The position numbers were made by a program, and so were the translations under genes. 64,000 nucleotides of DNA from Streptomyces sp. GKU 895 (GTDB lineage Bacteria; Actinomycetota; Actinomycetes; Streptomycetales; Streptomycetaceae): NCBI GenBank assembly GCA_002027195.1, contig MWJO01000025.1:1-64000 (forward strand). The letters run 5' to 3'. How positions within the stretch are numbered: position 1 is the stretch's first letter; each line of letters begins with the position of its first letter. Positions 30,432-39,993 of the stretch are shown here, in pieces. The notes below the pieces were generated by a model. That model did no database searches. It was not told the DNA's origin and worked only from the letters and a program-made list of their open reading frames with translations.

Positions 30432-30944
30432 GGGGCCGCCCGTCGGGCGTTGCGTGAGGTGGGCGAACGCGTCCAGGTTCCGGGTGGACTCGCCCCGGGA
30501 GACGCGCCACTCGTACTCCTTGCGGATCGCGCTCGCGAAGCCCAGTTCCAGGAGGGTGTTGAAGCTGTCGTCCGCCGCTTCCAGGGTCTGGCCGAGGAGA
30601 CGGTCGATCTCGTCCGGGGTGACCGCGGCGAGCGGGAGCTTGGCGGTGACGTAGATGTCGCCGAGCTGGTCGACGGCGTAACTCACGCCGTACAGCTTGA
30701 GGTTGCGCTCCAGGAGCCAGCGGTGGACGCCCGGCTCGTTCTCGTCGGGGTGGCGGATGACGAAGGCGTTCAGGGAGAGGGAGTGCCGGCCGACGAGCAG
30801 GGAGACCGTCGTCTTCAGCTTGCGGGTGCCGGGGAGCTGGACGACGTAGGTGCCGGGGGCGGGGCTCTCCCAGTCGAGCTCGTTGTCCTTGAGGACGGTC
30901 TCGATGACCTGCGCCGCTTTCTCCGTCTTCGCCGTGTCAGCCAT
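30423..30944 (-). CDS. YbjN-domain protein downstream of mshA
   Basis: A 173-residue YbjN or secretion-chaperone-like protein from ATG 30944 ([18 protein letters not shown]). The domain stretch [18 protein letters not shown] and [17 protein letters not shown] are typical of this actinobacterial family. The start overlaps the mshA stop by 8 nt, so the two are translationally coupled. The molecular role is unknown. Confidence 0.85.
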   Translation of the reverse strand: MADTAKTEKAAQVIETVLKDNELDWESPAPGTYVVQLPGTRKLKTTVSLLVGRHSLSLNAFVIRHPDENEPGVHRWLLERNLKLYGVSYAVDQLGDIYVTAKLPLAAVTPDEIDRLLGQTLEAADDSFNTLLELGFASAIRKEYEWRVSRGESTRNLDAFAHLTQRPTGGPSN

Positions 30945-32273
30945 GGTGGGAGCGTACGTGACGGCGGTGGGCCTGGGTCGCTGCCGTGTAGACGTCGGCC
31001 GTCGCCGCCGCCGCGGTGTCCCAGCCGAAGGACTGCGCGTGCCGGGCCGCCGCGGCGCCCGCGCGGGGGGTGAGCTGCGGGTCGTCGGCGAAACGGGCGA
31101 GCACGCGCGCGTAGTCGGCGGGATTGTGGCCCCGTACGAGGAAACCGGTCTCACCGTCGCGGACCGCCACCGGCAGGCCGCCGACCGCGGCCGCGAGGAC
31201 CGGGGTGCCGGTCGCCTGCGCCTCTATGGCCACCAGGCCGAAGGACTCGCTGTACGACGGCATGACCAGCAGGGATGCCGCACGGAACCAGTCCGCGAGC
31301 TGGTCCTGGCCGACGGGCGGGCGGAAGCGTACGACGTCCGCGATGCCCAGGCGGGCGGCCAGCTTCTGCAGGCCCTCCGGCTTGGCCAGGCCGCTGCCGC
31401 TGGGGCCGCCGACCACGGGGACGACCAGGCGGGAGCGGAGTTCCGGGCGCTCGTCGAGGAGGACGGCGACGGCGCGCAGGAGGATGTCGGGGGCCTTCAG
31501 GGGCTGGATGCGGCCCGCGAAGAGGGGGATGAGGGCGTCCTGGGGGAGGCCGAGGCGGGCTCGGGCGCCGCGCGGCCGTCGGCGGGACAGAAGCGGTCCA
31601 GGTTCACGCCGGGGTGGACGACGGCGACCTTGGCGGGGTCGGCGTCGTAGTGGTGGACGAGTTCGTCGCGTTCCTCGGTGGTGTTCGCGATGAGCCGGTC
31701 CGCCGCCTGCACGATCTGGGTCTCGCCGATGACACGGGCGGCGGGCTCGGGGGTGTCGCCGTCGGCGAGGTTGGCGTTCTTGACCTTGGCCATGGTGTGC
31801 ATGGCGTGCACCAGGGGGACGCCCCAGCGCTGGGCGGCGAGCCAGCCGACGTGGCCGGAGAGCCAGTAGTGGGTGTGGACGAGGTCGTAGTACCCGGGGC
31901 GGTGGCCGGCCCACGCCTGCATCACACCGTGCGTGAAGGCGCACAGCTGGGCGGGGAGGTCCTCCTTGGCGAGGCCCTCGTAGGGGCCGGCGTCGACGTG
32001 CCGGACCAGGACCCCGGGGGACAGCTCGACCGTGGGCGGGAGGGAGGCCGTGGTCGCGCGCGTGAAGATCTCGACCTCGATGTTGATCGCGGCGAGGCGC
32101 TGCGCGAGCTCGACGATGTAGACGTTCATGCCGCCCGCGTCGCCGGTGCCGGGCTGGTGGAGGGGGGAGGTGTGCACGGAGAGCATCGCCACGCGGCGCG
32201 GGCGACGGTGCAGCCTCAGCCTGGGGGGCGTGGCCGGGGAACGACGCCCGAGCCTGCTGACGTACTGGCTCAC
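30937..32273 (-). CDS. mshA: D-inositol-3-phosphate glycosyltransferase MshA, frameshifted
   Basis: First enzyme of mycothiol biosynthesis: it transfers GlcNAc from UDP-GlcNAc to inositol 3-phosphate. GTG 32273 ([11 protein letters not shown]) is chosen from similarity to the S. coelicolor protein. The N-terminal GT-B half has [16 protein letters not shown] and HTHYWLSG; the C-terminal half has [14 protein letters not shown] and the nucleotide-sugar site [21 protein letters not shown]. The frame changes near 31560 between these halves, most likely by a 1-nt sequencing error in a conserved gene. Confidence 0.95.
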
Positions 32274-32471
32274 GTGGCGTTTCCTCCTTGCTGCGGGCAT
32301 GCCGGACGGAGGGTGTGGGGCGCCCTCCAAGGGGGTGCAACGTCGGAGGGGCTGGTTCCCATTCCGGGCGGGGCAGTTTTTGCCCTCGCATTACCGAAGG
32401 CGCTCAACTGTTCGGGCTTGCGTTGCGTTGTGCGTGAGGGCGGTGGCGAGTCGCCGCATACCCTCGTACGT
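32274..32471. promoter_or_regulatory. Divergent mshA/methyltransferase promoter region
   Basis: About 200 nt between two outward-facing genes. No palindrome or recognised operator was seen. Confidence 0.4.
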
Positions 32472-33269
32472 ATGACATCTCGTGCCAGTACCCGTCCCGT
32501 GGGCACTGTCACGCGCGGGACCACCAATCCCAATCGGCTGCGGCGGATGGATCGCTGGATCGCCGCCACCCATGGGGCCGAGCTGCGGCGGGTCGAGGAC
32601 CCCGTCGCCGTGGATCTCGGGTACGGGGCCGCCCCGTGGACCGCCGTCGAGTTGCTCGGCCGGCTGCGTACCGTCGCCCCGCGGGTGCGTGTGGTCGGGG
32701 TGGAGATCGAGCCCGCTCGGGTCGCCGCCGCCAAGCCCTATGAGCGGGAGGGGCTCGTTTTCCGGCACGGTGGGTTCGAGATCCCGATACCGCAGCGGCC
32801 GGTGCTGGTGCGGGCGGCGAATGTGCTGCGGCAGTACGACGAGGGTGAGGTCGCGGAGGTCTGGGGGCGGATCTGTGCGCGGCTCGCGCCCGGGGGGCTG
32901 CTCGTCGAGGGGACCTGTGACGAGATCGGGCGGCGGCATGTGTGGGTCGCGCTCGGGGCGGAAGGGGCGCGGACCGTCACGTTCGCTGCTCGGCTGGGGT
33001 CACTTGAGCGGCCGTCCGATCTCGCCGAGCGGCTGCCGAAGGCTCTTATTCATCGCAACGTGCCGGGGGAACCCGTGCATGCCTTCCTGCGGGACTTCGA
33101 CCGGGCCTGGGCCGCCGCCGCGCCCTATGCGTCGTACGGCGCCCGGCAGCGGTGGATGCGGGCCGTGCGGGAGATGCGGGCCGACTGGCCGGTGGTGGAC
33201 GGGCCTGTGCGGTGGCGGCAGGGCGAAGTGACCCTGGCGTGGGAGGCGTTGGCGCCTCGGGGCCGCTGA
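32472..33269 (+). CDS. Class I SAM-dependent methyltransferase-like protein
   Basis: A 265-residue protein from ATG 32472. A Rossmann-like motif I variant reads VAVDLGYGAAPWTAVELL, followed by VVGVEIEPARV and the acidic motif region LVRAANVLRQYDEGEV, then LAPGGLLVEGTCDEIGRR. The substrate is unknown. It is divergent from mshA. Confidence 0.82.
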   Translation: MTSRASTRPVGTVTRGTTNPNRLRRMDRWIAATHGAELRRVEDPVAVDLGYGAAPWTAVELLGRLRTVAPRVRVVGVEIEPARVAAAKPYEREGLVFRHGGFEIPIPQRPVLVRAANVLRQYDEGEVAEVWGRICARLAPGGLLVEGTCDEIGRRHVWVALGAEGARTVTFAARLGSLERPSDLAERLPKALIHRNVPGEPVHAFLRDFDRAWAAAAPYASYGARQRWMRAVREMRADWPVVDGPVRWRQGEVTLAWEALAPRGR

Positions 33270-33458
33270 GCTGCGGGGAACGATCTCCGTGAGTCGTTCG
33301 TCACAAAGGCGGGGAGATCGTCGTGGGGGACGGGAACGGGGGGCAGGAAGAGCGAAGCACCGCTGAAGCACGACCTCTGTCGCTTTTCGGTGGCACATGG
33401 CACGATCCCCCAAGCGTCCGTAAGTTACTGACGGTAAATCAGGTTTGGGGGCAGAGGT

Positions 33459-34538
33459 ATGGGTGCGGGCAAGCGGGGGCTGTTGACGGCGGCCGTGACC
33501 GTGGTCTGTGCGGTCACCGTGCTGGCGGCTCCGGGTACGGCGTTCGCGGCACCGACTCCCACACCGACACCGACCCCCAGCGCCTCGCCCTCCGCGGCGC
33601 CCGGCAAGGACCTCGAGGCCGTACGCGAGAAGCTGGACGCCCTGTACCACGACGCCGCCGTGGCCACGGACCAGTACAACGCCGCCGAGGAGGCCGCCGA
33701 CGAGCAGTCGGCCGCGATCGTGGCGCTGGCGAAGAAGATCGTCAAGGGGCAGGAGCGGCTCGCCGAGCTGAAGAAGCGGGCGGGTGCGGCGGCCGCCGCC
33801 CAGTACCGCAGCGGCGGACTGCCCGACGAGGCGCAGCTGATGCTCAGCGACGACCCGGAGGACTTCCTCAACGGGGCCGGACGGGTGCTCCAGGGACAGC
33901 GCGCCACCAAGGGGCTGCTGGAGGAATTGACCCGCACCCAGGAGGACTTGGAGCAGTACGCCGACGACGCCTCCGCGCAGTGGGAGAGGCTGGAGGCCAA
34001 CCGGAAGGCCAAGGCCGCCGCCAAGAAGAAGGTCAAGCAGCAGATCGCCGCCGCCGAGGAGCTCGAGTCCAAGCTCGAGAAGAAAGAGAAGGAGCGGCTG
34101 GCGCGGCTGGAGCAGGAGGCCGCCTACAAGGCGCAGAGCACCTGGCTCGACTCCGGCATCCTCGACGAGATCAACGGCAAGGCCTCCGCGCAGGGCAAGA
34201 AGGCCGTGGAGTACGCGACCTCGCAGATCGGCAAGCCGTACGAGTGGGGCGCCGAGGGGCCGGGGTCCTACGACTGCTCGGGGCTCACCTCGCAGGCCTG
34301 GGCCAGTGCCGGGCAGCCCATTCCGCGGACCTCGCAGGAGCAGTGGAAGCAGCTGAAGAAAATCGACATCAAGGACATGCGGCCCGGCGACCTCATCATC
34401 TACAACTCCGATGCCAGCCATGTCGCGATGTACATAGGCGACGGCGCGATCGTGCACGCCCCGCGCCCGGGGCGGACGGTGACGATCGCGGGGGCGGGGT
34501 CGATGCCGATCCTGGCGGTGGTGCGGCCGGACGCGTGA
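33459..34538 (+). CDS. Secreted NlpC/P60 peptidoglycan hydrolase with coiled coil
   Basis: A 359-residue exported endopeptidase likely to cut peptide stems of the cell wall. A signal peptide (LLTAAVTVVCAVTVLAAPGTAFA) is followed by a Thr/Pro linker and a long charged coiled coil (about residues 50-235) that may regulate the domain. The NlpC/P60 domain follows, with catalytic Cys in SYDCSGLTSQAW and His in NSDASHVAMYIG. The coiled coil resembles RipA/CwlO-type autoinhibition. The upstream 190 nt were checked for a c-di-AMP riboswitch pattern and none was recognised. Confidence 0.93.
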   Translation: MGAGKRGLLTAAVTVVCAVTVLAAPGTAFAAPTPTPTPTPSASPSAAPGKDLEAVREKLDALYHDAAVATDQYNAAEEAADEQSAAIVALAKKIVKGQERLAELKKRAGAAAAAQYRSGGLPDEAQLMLSDDPEDFLNGAGRVLQGQRATKGLLEELTRTQEDLEQYADDASAQWERLEANRKAKAAAKKKVKQQIAAAEELESKLEKKEKERLARLEQEAAYKAQSTWLDSGILDEINGKASAQGKKAVEYATSQIGKPYEWGAEGPGSYDCSGLTSQAWASAGQPIPRTSQEQWKQLKKIDIKDMRPGDLIIYNSDASHVAMYIGDGAIVHAPRPGRTVTIAGAGSMPILAVVRPDA

Positions 34539-34796
34539 GGCCGCGTGGCGGGGGTCACGTGACGCAGGGCACCTCGGGCGCCGCACAAACCCTTCCTGGA
34601 CGTGACGTTCGTCATTCCCGCACTTCGGGCGGGGTGTCCAACTGCGGTAGGGAACGCGGCATATGACAGCGGCCGCCCGCCGAGCAGCGTGCCCCACGCC
34701 ATTCCGTTGCGGCGCCGACTACCGCTATGGTCCCCGTCGTGGGTCGAGGTCCCTCGCCCCACCATGCCCTCGGGGGGAGGGAAGGAACCCAAGACG

Positions 34797-36113
34797 ATGC
34801 CCGTACCCGTACCGCGGCAGAGAGCGATCCCGGCCGTGGAAGGTGGTCAGGCGCAGGCCGCGACAGCACTCGGCGGCCCGGTCGGCGGCCCTCCGAAGGA
34901 GGAGACCCCGCGTAAGGACGGCACGGTCGAGAAGCACCACGGCACCCATCTGACGCTGCTGGTGATCGAGGACGATCCCGGCGGCTCCACGGTCGTGCCC
35001 GAGCTCCTGGACGCCGCCGGCAACCCCATCCGCGTCCGCACGGCCCGCAACCTCACCGAGGCCGAGCGCCTGCTCACCGACGACGTCCACTGCATCCTGC
35101 TCGACCTGGCGCTGCCCGCGCCGGTGCGCGCCGGAGAAGACGACGAGCTCGCCGTGCTCAAGCACGTGCTCCAGCTCGCCCCGCGGCATGCCGTGCTCGC
35201 CCTGACCGCCTCCGGCGACGCCGAGCGCGGCGCCGAGGCCGTGCGCGTGGGCGCCCAGGACTATCTCTTCCGGGACGAGCTGGACAGCCGGCTGCTGAGC
35301 CGCGCGATCCGTTACGCCGTGGAGCGGAAACGTTCCGACACCGCCGAGCGGCGGCTCGCGGAGGGCCGCGTACGGGCGCAGGAGAACCGGCGCCTGGAGC
35401 GCGGGCTGCTGCCCACGCCGCTCCTGGAGGGCTCCACGCTGCGCTTCGCCGCCCGCTACCGGCCGGGACGCTCGCGCGCGCTGCTCGGCGGTGACTTCTA
35501 CGACGTCGTACGGACCTCCGACGGCACCGTGCACGCCATGATCGGCGACGTCTGCGGGCACGGGCCCGACGAGGCGGCGCTGGGTGTGGAGCTGCGGATC
35601 GCCTGGCGGGCGCTGACGCTCGCCGGGCTGTGCGGGGACGAGCTGCTGGGGACGCTCCAGCAGGTCCTGGAGCACGAGCGGGCCGACGACGAGATCTTCG
35701 CGACGCTGTGCACGGTCGACATCGCGCCGGACGGCCGCCGCGCCGGGCTGTGCCTGGCCGGGCATCCGGCTCCGCTGGTGGCCCGCCCGGGGCGGCCGGC
35801 GCGGCTGCTGCCGTACGACAACAACGGGCCCGCCCTCGGGCTGCTGCCCGGGGCCCGGTGGCCGCGGATGCAGGTGGAGCTGGGGCGGGAGTGGAGCCTG
35901 ATGCTCTACACCGACGGGCTCATCGAGGGCCGCGTCGGTGCGGGACGGGAGCGGCTCGGGCAGGACGGCATGGTGGAGATGGTCCGGCGGCAGCTGGGTG
36001 AAGGGCTGCGCGGGGAGGCGTTGTTGCGGGCTGCCGTGAATGAGGTGCGGGAGCTCAACGGGGGCGAGTTGGCGGACGACGTGGCGGTTGTGCTGTTGGA
36101 TCGGGCGGCCTAG
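34797..36113 (+). CDS. Response-regulator-like PP2C (RsbU/SpoIIE-type) phosphatase
   Basis: About 438 residues from ATG 34797, chosen for the GGAAGGAACCC ribosome site; earlier ATGs at 34602 and 34764 give long low-complexity extensions. An N-terminal Ala/Pro-rich linker leads into a receiver domain (LTLLVIEDDPGGS, acceptor Asp in CILLDLALP). The PP2C phosphatase domain follows, with YRPGRSRALLGGDFYDVV, MIGDVCGHGPDEA and YTDGLIEGR. It probably dephosphorylates an anti-anti-sigma factor in a stress or development pathway; the partner is unknown. No anti-sigma gene lies beside it. Confidence 0.9.
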   Translation: MPVPVPRQRAIPAVEGGQAQAATALGGPVGGPPKEETPRKDGTVEKHHGTHLTLLVIEDDPGGSTVVPELLDAAGNPIRVRTARNLTEAERLLTDDVHCILLDLALPAPVRAGEDDELAVLKHVLQLAPRHAVLALTASGDAERGAEAVRVGAQDYLFRDELDSRLLSRAIRYAVERKRSDTAERRLAEGRVRAQENRRLERGLLPTPLLEGSTLRFAARYRPGRSRALLGGDFYDVVRTSDGTVHAMIGDVCGHGPDEAALGVELRIAWRALTLAGLCGDELLGTLQQVLEHERADDEIFATLCTVDIAPDGRRAGLCLAGHPAPLVARPGRPARLLPYDNNGPALGLLPGARWPRMQVELGREWSLMLYTDGLIEGRVGAGRERLGQDGMVEMVRRQLGEGLRGEALLRAAVNEVRELNGGELADDVAVVLLDRAA

Positions 36114-36223
36114 GGCTACGCGCCGTTGCGGGGCCTGCGTGTGCCGCGCGCGCGTCCGTCGTGGCTGGTCACGCCCGCGCGGCCGAGCCGCACATCGAAA
36201 CAGCCCCGCGCCTGAAAGCCTTT

Positions 36224-36577
36224 CTACCTGCCGCCGTTCCAAGGGCCGTAAGGGCCGTCGCTGCTCGAACCGCCGCCCCTGCGGCCCCGGCCGCCGCCGG
36301 ACACCTGGCGCAGGGCCGGACGTACGTCGACGAAGAAGACGATCGACGCGACCAGGCCCGCGAGCTGGAGGAACAGCATCGGGACCAGCAGGTTCACGGC
36401 CACCGCGATGCCGAGGATGATCAGCCAGAAGCCCTTGCCCTGCTTGTCGGCCGCGCGGTACGCGTCCTCGCGGAAGAAGGCGGCCATCACGAAGGCCACC
36501 ACCGCGAAGGCCAGCATCGCGAGGTAGAGCAGCCACATCAATCCCGCGAAACCCTGCATCAGCACAACGTCCACCAC
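36224..36577 (-). CDS. DUF2516 membrane protein
   Basis: A 117-residue protein from GTG 36577 with three hydrophobic segments (LMWLLYLAMLAFAVVAFVMAA, FWLIILGIAVAVNLLVPM, LAGLVASIVFFVDV) and a Gly/Arg/Ser-rich C-terminus. It matches the DUF2516 family found only in actinobacteria. Function unknown. Confidence 0.85.
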   Translation of the reverse strand: MVDVVLMQGFAGLMWLLYLAMLAFAVVAFVMAAFFREDAYRAADKQGKGFWLIILGIAVAVNLLVPMLFLQLAGLVASIVFFVDVRPALRQVSGGGRGRRGGGSSSDGPYGPWNGGR

Positions 36578-36690
36578 CTGACTCGGCTCGTCATTACGCG
36601 GTCACCGTACCCGTACAACGGGCCGGGCACCCCCGAGGTGCCCGGCCCACTGCCTGTTCCAGCTGTTCGTCTGTTCCGGCTGTCCGCCGA

Positions 36691-37334
36691 CTACTTCGCG
36701 GGCGGCGTCGTCTTCTTGGCGGTGGTGGTCTTCTTCGCCGGGGCCTTCTTCGCGGCGGTCTTCTTCGCGGGGGCCGGAGCGGCGGCAGCGGCCGGCTTCG
36801 GCTCCTCCTTGACCTCGACGGGCTCGGCCTTCGGCTCGACGGCGATGGCCAGCTCCTCGATCTCCTCGGCGGCCTCGCCACGCCAGGTCTTGACGGCCTG
36901 CTCGCCGTGCTCGGCGACCTTCTCGTAGGTCTCACGCGCCTTCACGGCGTACTCGGCGGCGACGCCGACGCTGCGCAGGGCGAAGTCCTGGGCGCTCTCG
37001 CCGAACTTCTTCAGGTCGGCGTCGATCGTGCTGCCGAGCTTCTTGATGTCGCCGTCGAGGGTCGCGATGAACTCGCCGACCTTGGCCTGGATGCTCTCCT
37101 GGGCCTCCTTGGCCCGGGCACCGGCCTCCTTGGCGCGGGCGGCGGCCTTCTCCTGCACGGCCTTGGGGTCGGTGCCGCGGACGGCCTCGATCCGGGCCGG
37201 GGCCTCGGCGCGCAGCTGCTCGACGAGGCCGGGCACCTTCTTGGCCTCCTGGAAGGCCAGGTCGCCGGCGCGGCGAGGAAGTAGAGCGGGGTCGGGTCGG
37301 TGACGGCCTTGCGGATGTCGTCGGTGATGGCCAT
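36691..37334 (-). CDS. Heparin-binding/HupS-type protein with Lys-rich tail, frameshifted
   Basis: About 214 residues from ATG 37334 (MAITDDIRKAVTDPTPLYF). The frame changes near 37270, where LAAPATW becomes GDLAFQEAKKVPGLVEQLRAE. A long alpha-helical stretch with a Lys/Ala heptad pattern follows (AVQEKAAARAKEAGARAKEAQ), then an Ala/Pro/Lys tail (AAKKAPAKKTTTAKKT) like those of HBHA adhesins and Streptomyces HupS. DNA or polyanion binding is plausible but unproven. The XRE regulator gene lies upstream on the same strand. Confidence 0.8.
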
Positions 37335-37417
37335 GGTGATGGTCCTCCCGGGTCGCTTTCAGGTGAGGGTTTTGGGTCCCGCGGTCGGTCGGCTCTGACG
37401 TCCGTGGTGCATGGGCG

Positions 37418-37995
37418 TCAACTGGCCGTCTGCTGCGGGTCGGCATCGCTGCCGTCGGCCGTGCGGGGGGCCGTGGTCTCGGGCGCCGCGCTCTTGTTGC
37501 GGGTACGGCGCGTGGTGGTGCTGTTCCGAGTGCTCTGAGCGCTCTGAGTTCTCTGAGCGCTCTGCGCGTCCTCGGCCGGGACGATCGGCGGCGGGGGGCG
37601 TCCGGCTCCTCGGAGCCGTCCTGCTTCCGCTCCCCGGCGTCGGTCCCGAATCCGTTCTCCTTGCGGAAGGACTCGTAGATCTGGAGCAGCACCTGCTTCT
37701 GCTGCTCGTTCAACGTGGGGTCGGCGAGGATGACGGCGCGCGTCTCCACCTCGTCCCGGTCCCGGTCCGCGTCGAGGATGCCGGCCCGGACGTACAGCGT
37801 CTCGGCGGAGATCCGCAGGGCCTTGGCGACCTGCTGGAGCACCTCCGCGCTCGGCTTGCGCAGCCCGCGCTCGATCTGGCTCAGATACGGATTGGACACC
37901 CCGGCGGCGTCGGCGAGCTGCCTGAGCGAGAGCTGGGCGTTTCGCCGCTGCTCGCGCAGGTACTCACCGAGATTGCCGACGTTGAGCGATGCCAT
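37418..37995 (-). CDS. XRE-family transcriptional regulator, frameshifted near 3' end
   Basis: Starts at ATG 37995 (MASLNVGNLGEYLREQRR). A helix-turn-helix domain spans about residues 15-75 (LSLRQLADAAGVSNPYLSQI), followed by a helical part (LNEQQKQVLLQIYESFRKE). The frame shifts near 37605 into a Ser/Thr/Ala-rich tail that ends DADPQQTAS with a stop at 37418-37420. Part of this tail is encoded by a short 9-bp CTCTGAG-type tandem repeat. It may regulate the Lys-rich protein gene just downstream. Confidence 0.82.
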
Positions 37996-38173
37996 GCCTC
38001 CACTGTGCCGCACTCTCGCTAACTATTGCAAGCACCCGCTTGCAAAAGTGCGCCACGCCACGTACGGGGTTGGCCCGGGCGGGTGACGGCGATGTCCTCA
38101 CCCGGGGAGCCGCGGAAGTCCGACTGCCCTGACCCCCTGACCGGAGACCGGCGCCCGGGCCGCCCGTCCCTCG

Positions 38174-38902
38174 TCACCGCGGGCGCCGCGCCACGAAGAC
38201 GAACTCCCGGCCCGGGCGGTCGGGGGCGTCGCGGACGGCGTCCAGGGCATAGCCCTCGGCGGCCAGCTGCGCTTCCACTTCCTCCCGTTCCCGGAACCGC
38301 AGCGTCGAGTCCGACGTCAGCACCTGCCCGTCCGCGGCGAACACGTAGGTCCACCGGAACGTCACCAACGGGCCCGACACGTCGAGAAGTTCGACCCAGC
38401 TCTCGACCGCCCCGGTGCCGGGTACGTCCGTCACGGTGTACGACGCCTCACGGTTCCACTCCTCCCACGCGCGCCGGGCCGGATCCCTGGTCTCGAAGAC
38501 CAGACGGCCGCCGGGACGCAGTGCCGCATACGCCCCGCGCAGGGTCTCGCGCCAGGCCTTCGGCTCCACGACTTCCTGGGCGACGTTCGCCGTCATGGTG
38601 ACGAGGTGCACGGCGAGCGGCGGCAGGTCCGTAGCGTCACCGCAGATCCAACGGACCCGGCCGGCACCGGGCTTGGACCGGGCCACGTCCACCGACGCAC
38701 CGGCGGGATCGACGGCCACGACCTCGATGCCGCGGTCCGCCAACCGGAGGGCGAGGACGCCGGTGCCGCAGCCGAGGTCCAGCACCCGGCGCGCCCCGAA
38801 CTCCGCCGCGATGCGGACGTAGGCGTCGAGGTCGGCGCGGTCGGGGTCCAGGGGGTCGTAGAGCGCGGCCAGTCGCGGATGCTCGAAGCACTCGTCAGCC
38901 AT
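38174..38902 (-). CDS. Class I SAM-dependent methyltransferase
   Basis: A 242-residue protein from ATG 38902. Motif I is RVLDLGCGTGVLALRLA, motif II VVAVDPAGAS, and motif III-type region ALRPGGRLVFETRDP. It looks like a typical small-molecule methyltransferase. The substrate is unknown. It stands alone, divergent from the nitroreductase-hemerythrin gene. Confidence 0.88.
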   Translation of the reverse strand: MADECFEHPRLAALYDPLDPDRADLDAYVRIAAEFGARRVLDLGCGTGVLALRLADRGIEVVAVDPAGASVDVARSKPGAGRVRWICGDATDLPPLAVHLVTMTANVAQEVVEPKAWRETLRGAYAALRPGGRLVFETRDPARRAWEEWNREASYTVTDVPGTGAVESWVELLDVSGPLVTFRWTYVFAADGQVLTSDSTLRFREREEVEAQLAAEGYALDAVRDAPDRPGREFVFVARRPR

Positions 38903-39126
38903 GGGGCCAACGTACCCGCGGGAAATCCAGTGGCGGTCTTCCCGGGCCGCGACTACCGTCCCGCCCATGACTGCCGGGTTTGCGGCCACGCGCCGCGCGA
39001 CAGTTGGGTACCCGGCCTCCGCGTGAGGCCCGTGCGGGCCAGAGGTCCGCCGCTTCTCTTCGCCATCGACTCCCCTCCAAGAGACCGACGAGATCGACGA
39101 GATCGACGAGGAAGAGAAAGACGAGA

Positions 39127-39969
39127 ATGCCCAACGACTTCAATCAACAGGTCATCGACGAGTTCCGTGCCCACAACGGCCGCGTCGGCGGCTGGTTGGA
39201 GGGTGGCCGGCTGCTCCTGCTGACCACGACCGGCGCCCGCACCGGCACCCGCCACACCACTCCCCTCGGCTATCTCCCCGACGGCGGCGACCGCGTCCTG
39301 GTCATCGCCTCGGCCGGTGGCTCGACCCGGCATCCGGACTGGTACCGCAATGTCCTCGCGCATCCCCAAGTGACGGTGGAGGCGGGCGCGTTCACGTACG
39401 AGGCGCAGGCCGTCGTGCTGGAGGGCGAGGAACGCGACCGGTCGTTCGCTCGGGCCGTGGAGGCCGACCGGGGCTGGGCGGAGTACCAGGAGAAGGCCGG
39501 CGACCGGGTGCTCCCGGTGGTCGCCCTGTACGAGGTCGCCGCACCCGGCCCGCCGAACATCCGGGCCGGCTCGATGGGCGAGGCGATCAAGCTCGTCCAC
39601 GACAACTTCCGCCATGAACTCGCCCGGATCCGCGACGAGATGAGGAAGAGCGGCGACGGTTCCCCGCTCGGCGCCCAGCTCCGCGTCAACTGCCTCACCT
39701 TCTGCCAGGGCGTGCACAACCACCACACGGGCGAGGACTCGGCCCTTTTCCCGTTCGTCGCCGCCCGGCATCCCGCCGCCGCCCCCGCGCTGGCCCGGCT
39801 GCGCGAGGAGCACGAGCGGATCGCCGAACTCGTGCTGGAGATGCGGCAGGTGGTGTGGACGGCCGGTGAACCCGGCACGGCCTTGGCCGAGTTCGAACGG
39901 CTGGCGACCGAGCTGGAGGCCCATCTGACGTTCGAGGAGGAGCAGTTGATCCCCTTGCTGGAAGGCTGA
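39127..39969 (+). CDS. Deazaflavin-type nitroreductase (DUF385) fused to a hemerythrin HHE domain
   Basis: A 280-residue two-domain protein from ATG 39127. Residues about 1-140 resemble the F420H2-dependent Ddn/DUF385 family (NGRVGGWLEGGRLLLLTT, GARTGTRHTTPLGYLPDGG, RHPDWYRNVLAHPQ). Residues about 155-280 resemble a hemerythrin HHE cation-binding domain: HDNFRHELARI, HNHHTGEDSALFPF, EEHERI and EAHLTFEEEQLIP, giving the expected His and Glu ligands for a di-iron centre. The domains are in one clean frame. The architecture suggests coupling of F420 redox to oxygen, NO or iron sensing; this is inference. Confidence 0.87.
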   Translation: MPNDFNQQVIDEFRAHNGRVGGWLEGGRLLLLTTTGARTGTRHTTPLGYLPDGGDRVLVIASAGGSTRHPDWYRNVLAHPQVTVEAGAFTYEAQAVVLEGEERDRSFARAVEADRGWAEYQEKAGDRVLPVVALYEVAAPGPPNIRAGSMGEAIKLVHDNFRHELARIRDEMRKSGDGSPLGAQLRVNCLTFCQGVHNHHTGEDSALFPFVAARHPAAAPALARLREEHERIAELVLEMRQVVWTAGEPGTALAEFERLATELEAHLTFEEEQLIPLLEG

Positions 39970-39993
39970 CCCGGAACGGCATGGCCCCTCGGC

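Noticed and set aside
33270..33458. A c-di-AMP (ydaO) riboswitch before the NlpC/P60 gene
   Set aside because: Such riboswitches precede some Streptomyces cell-wall hydrolase genes, but I could not find the conserved core in this 189-nt leader.
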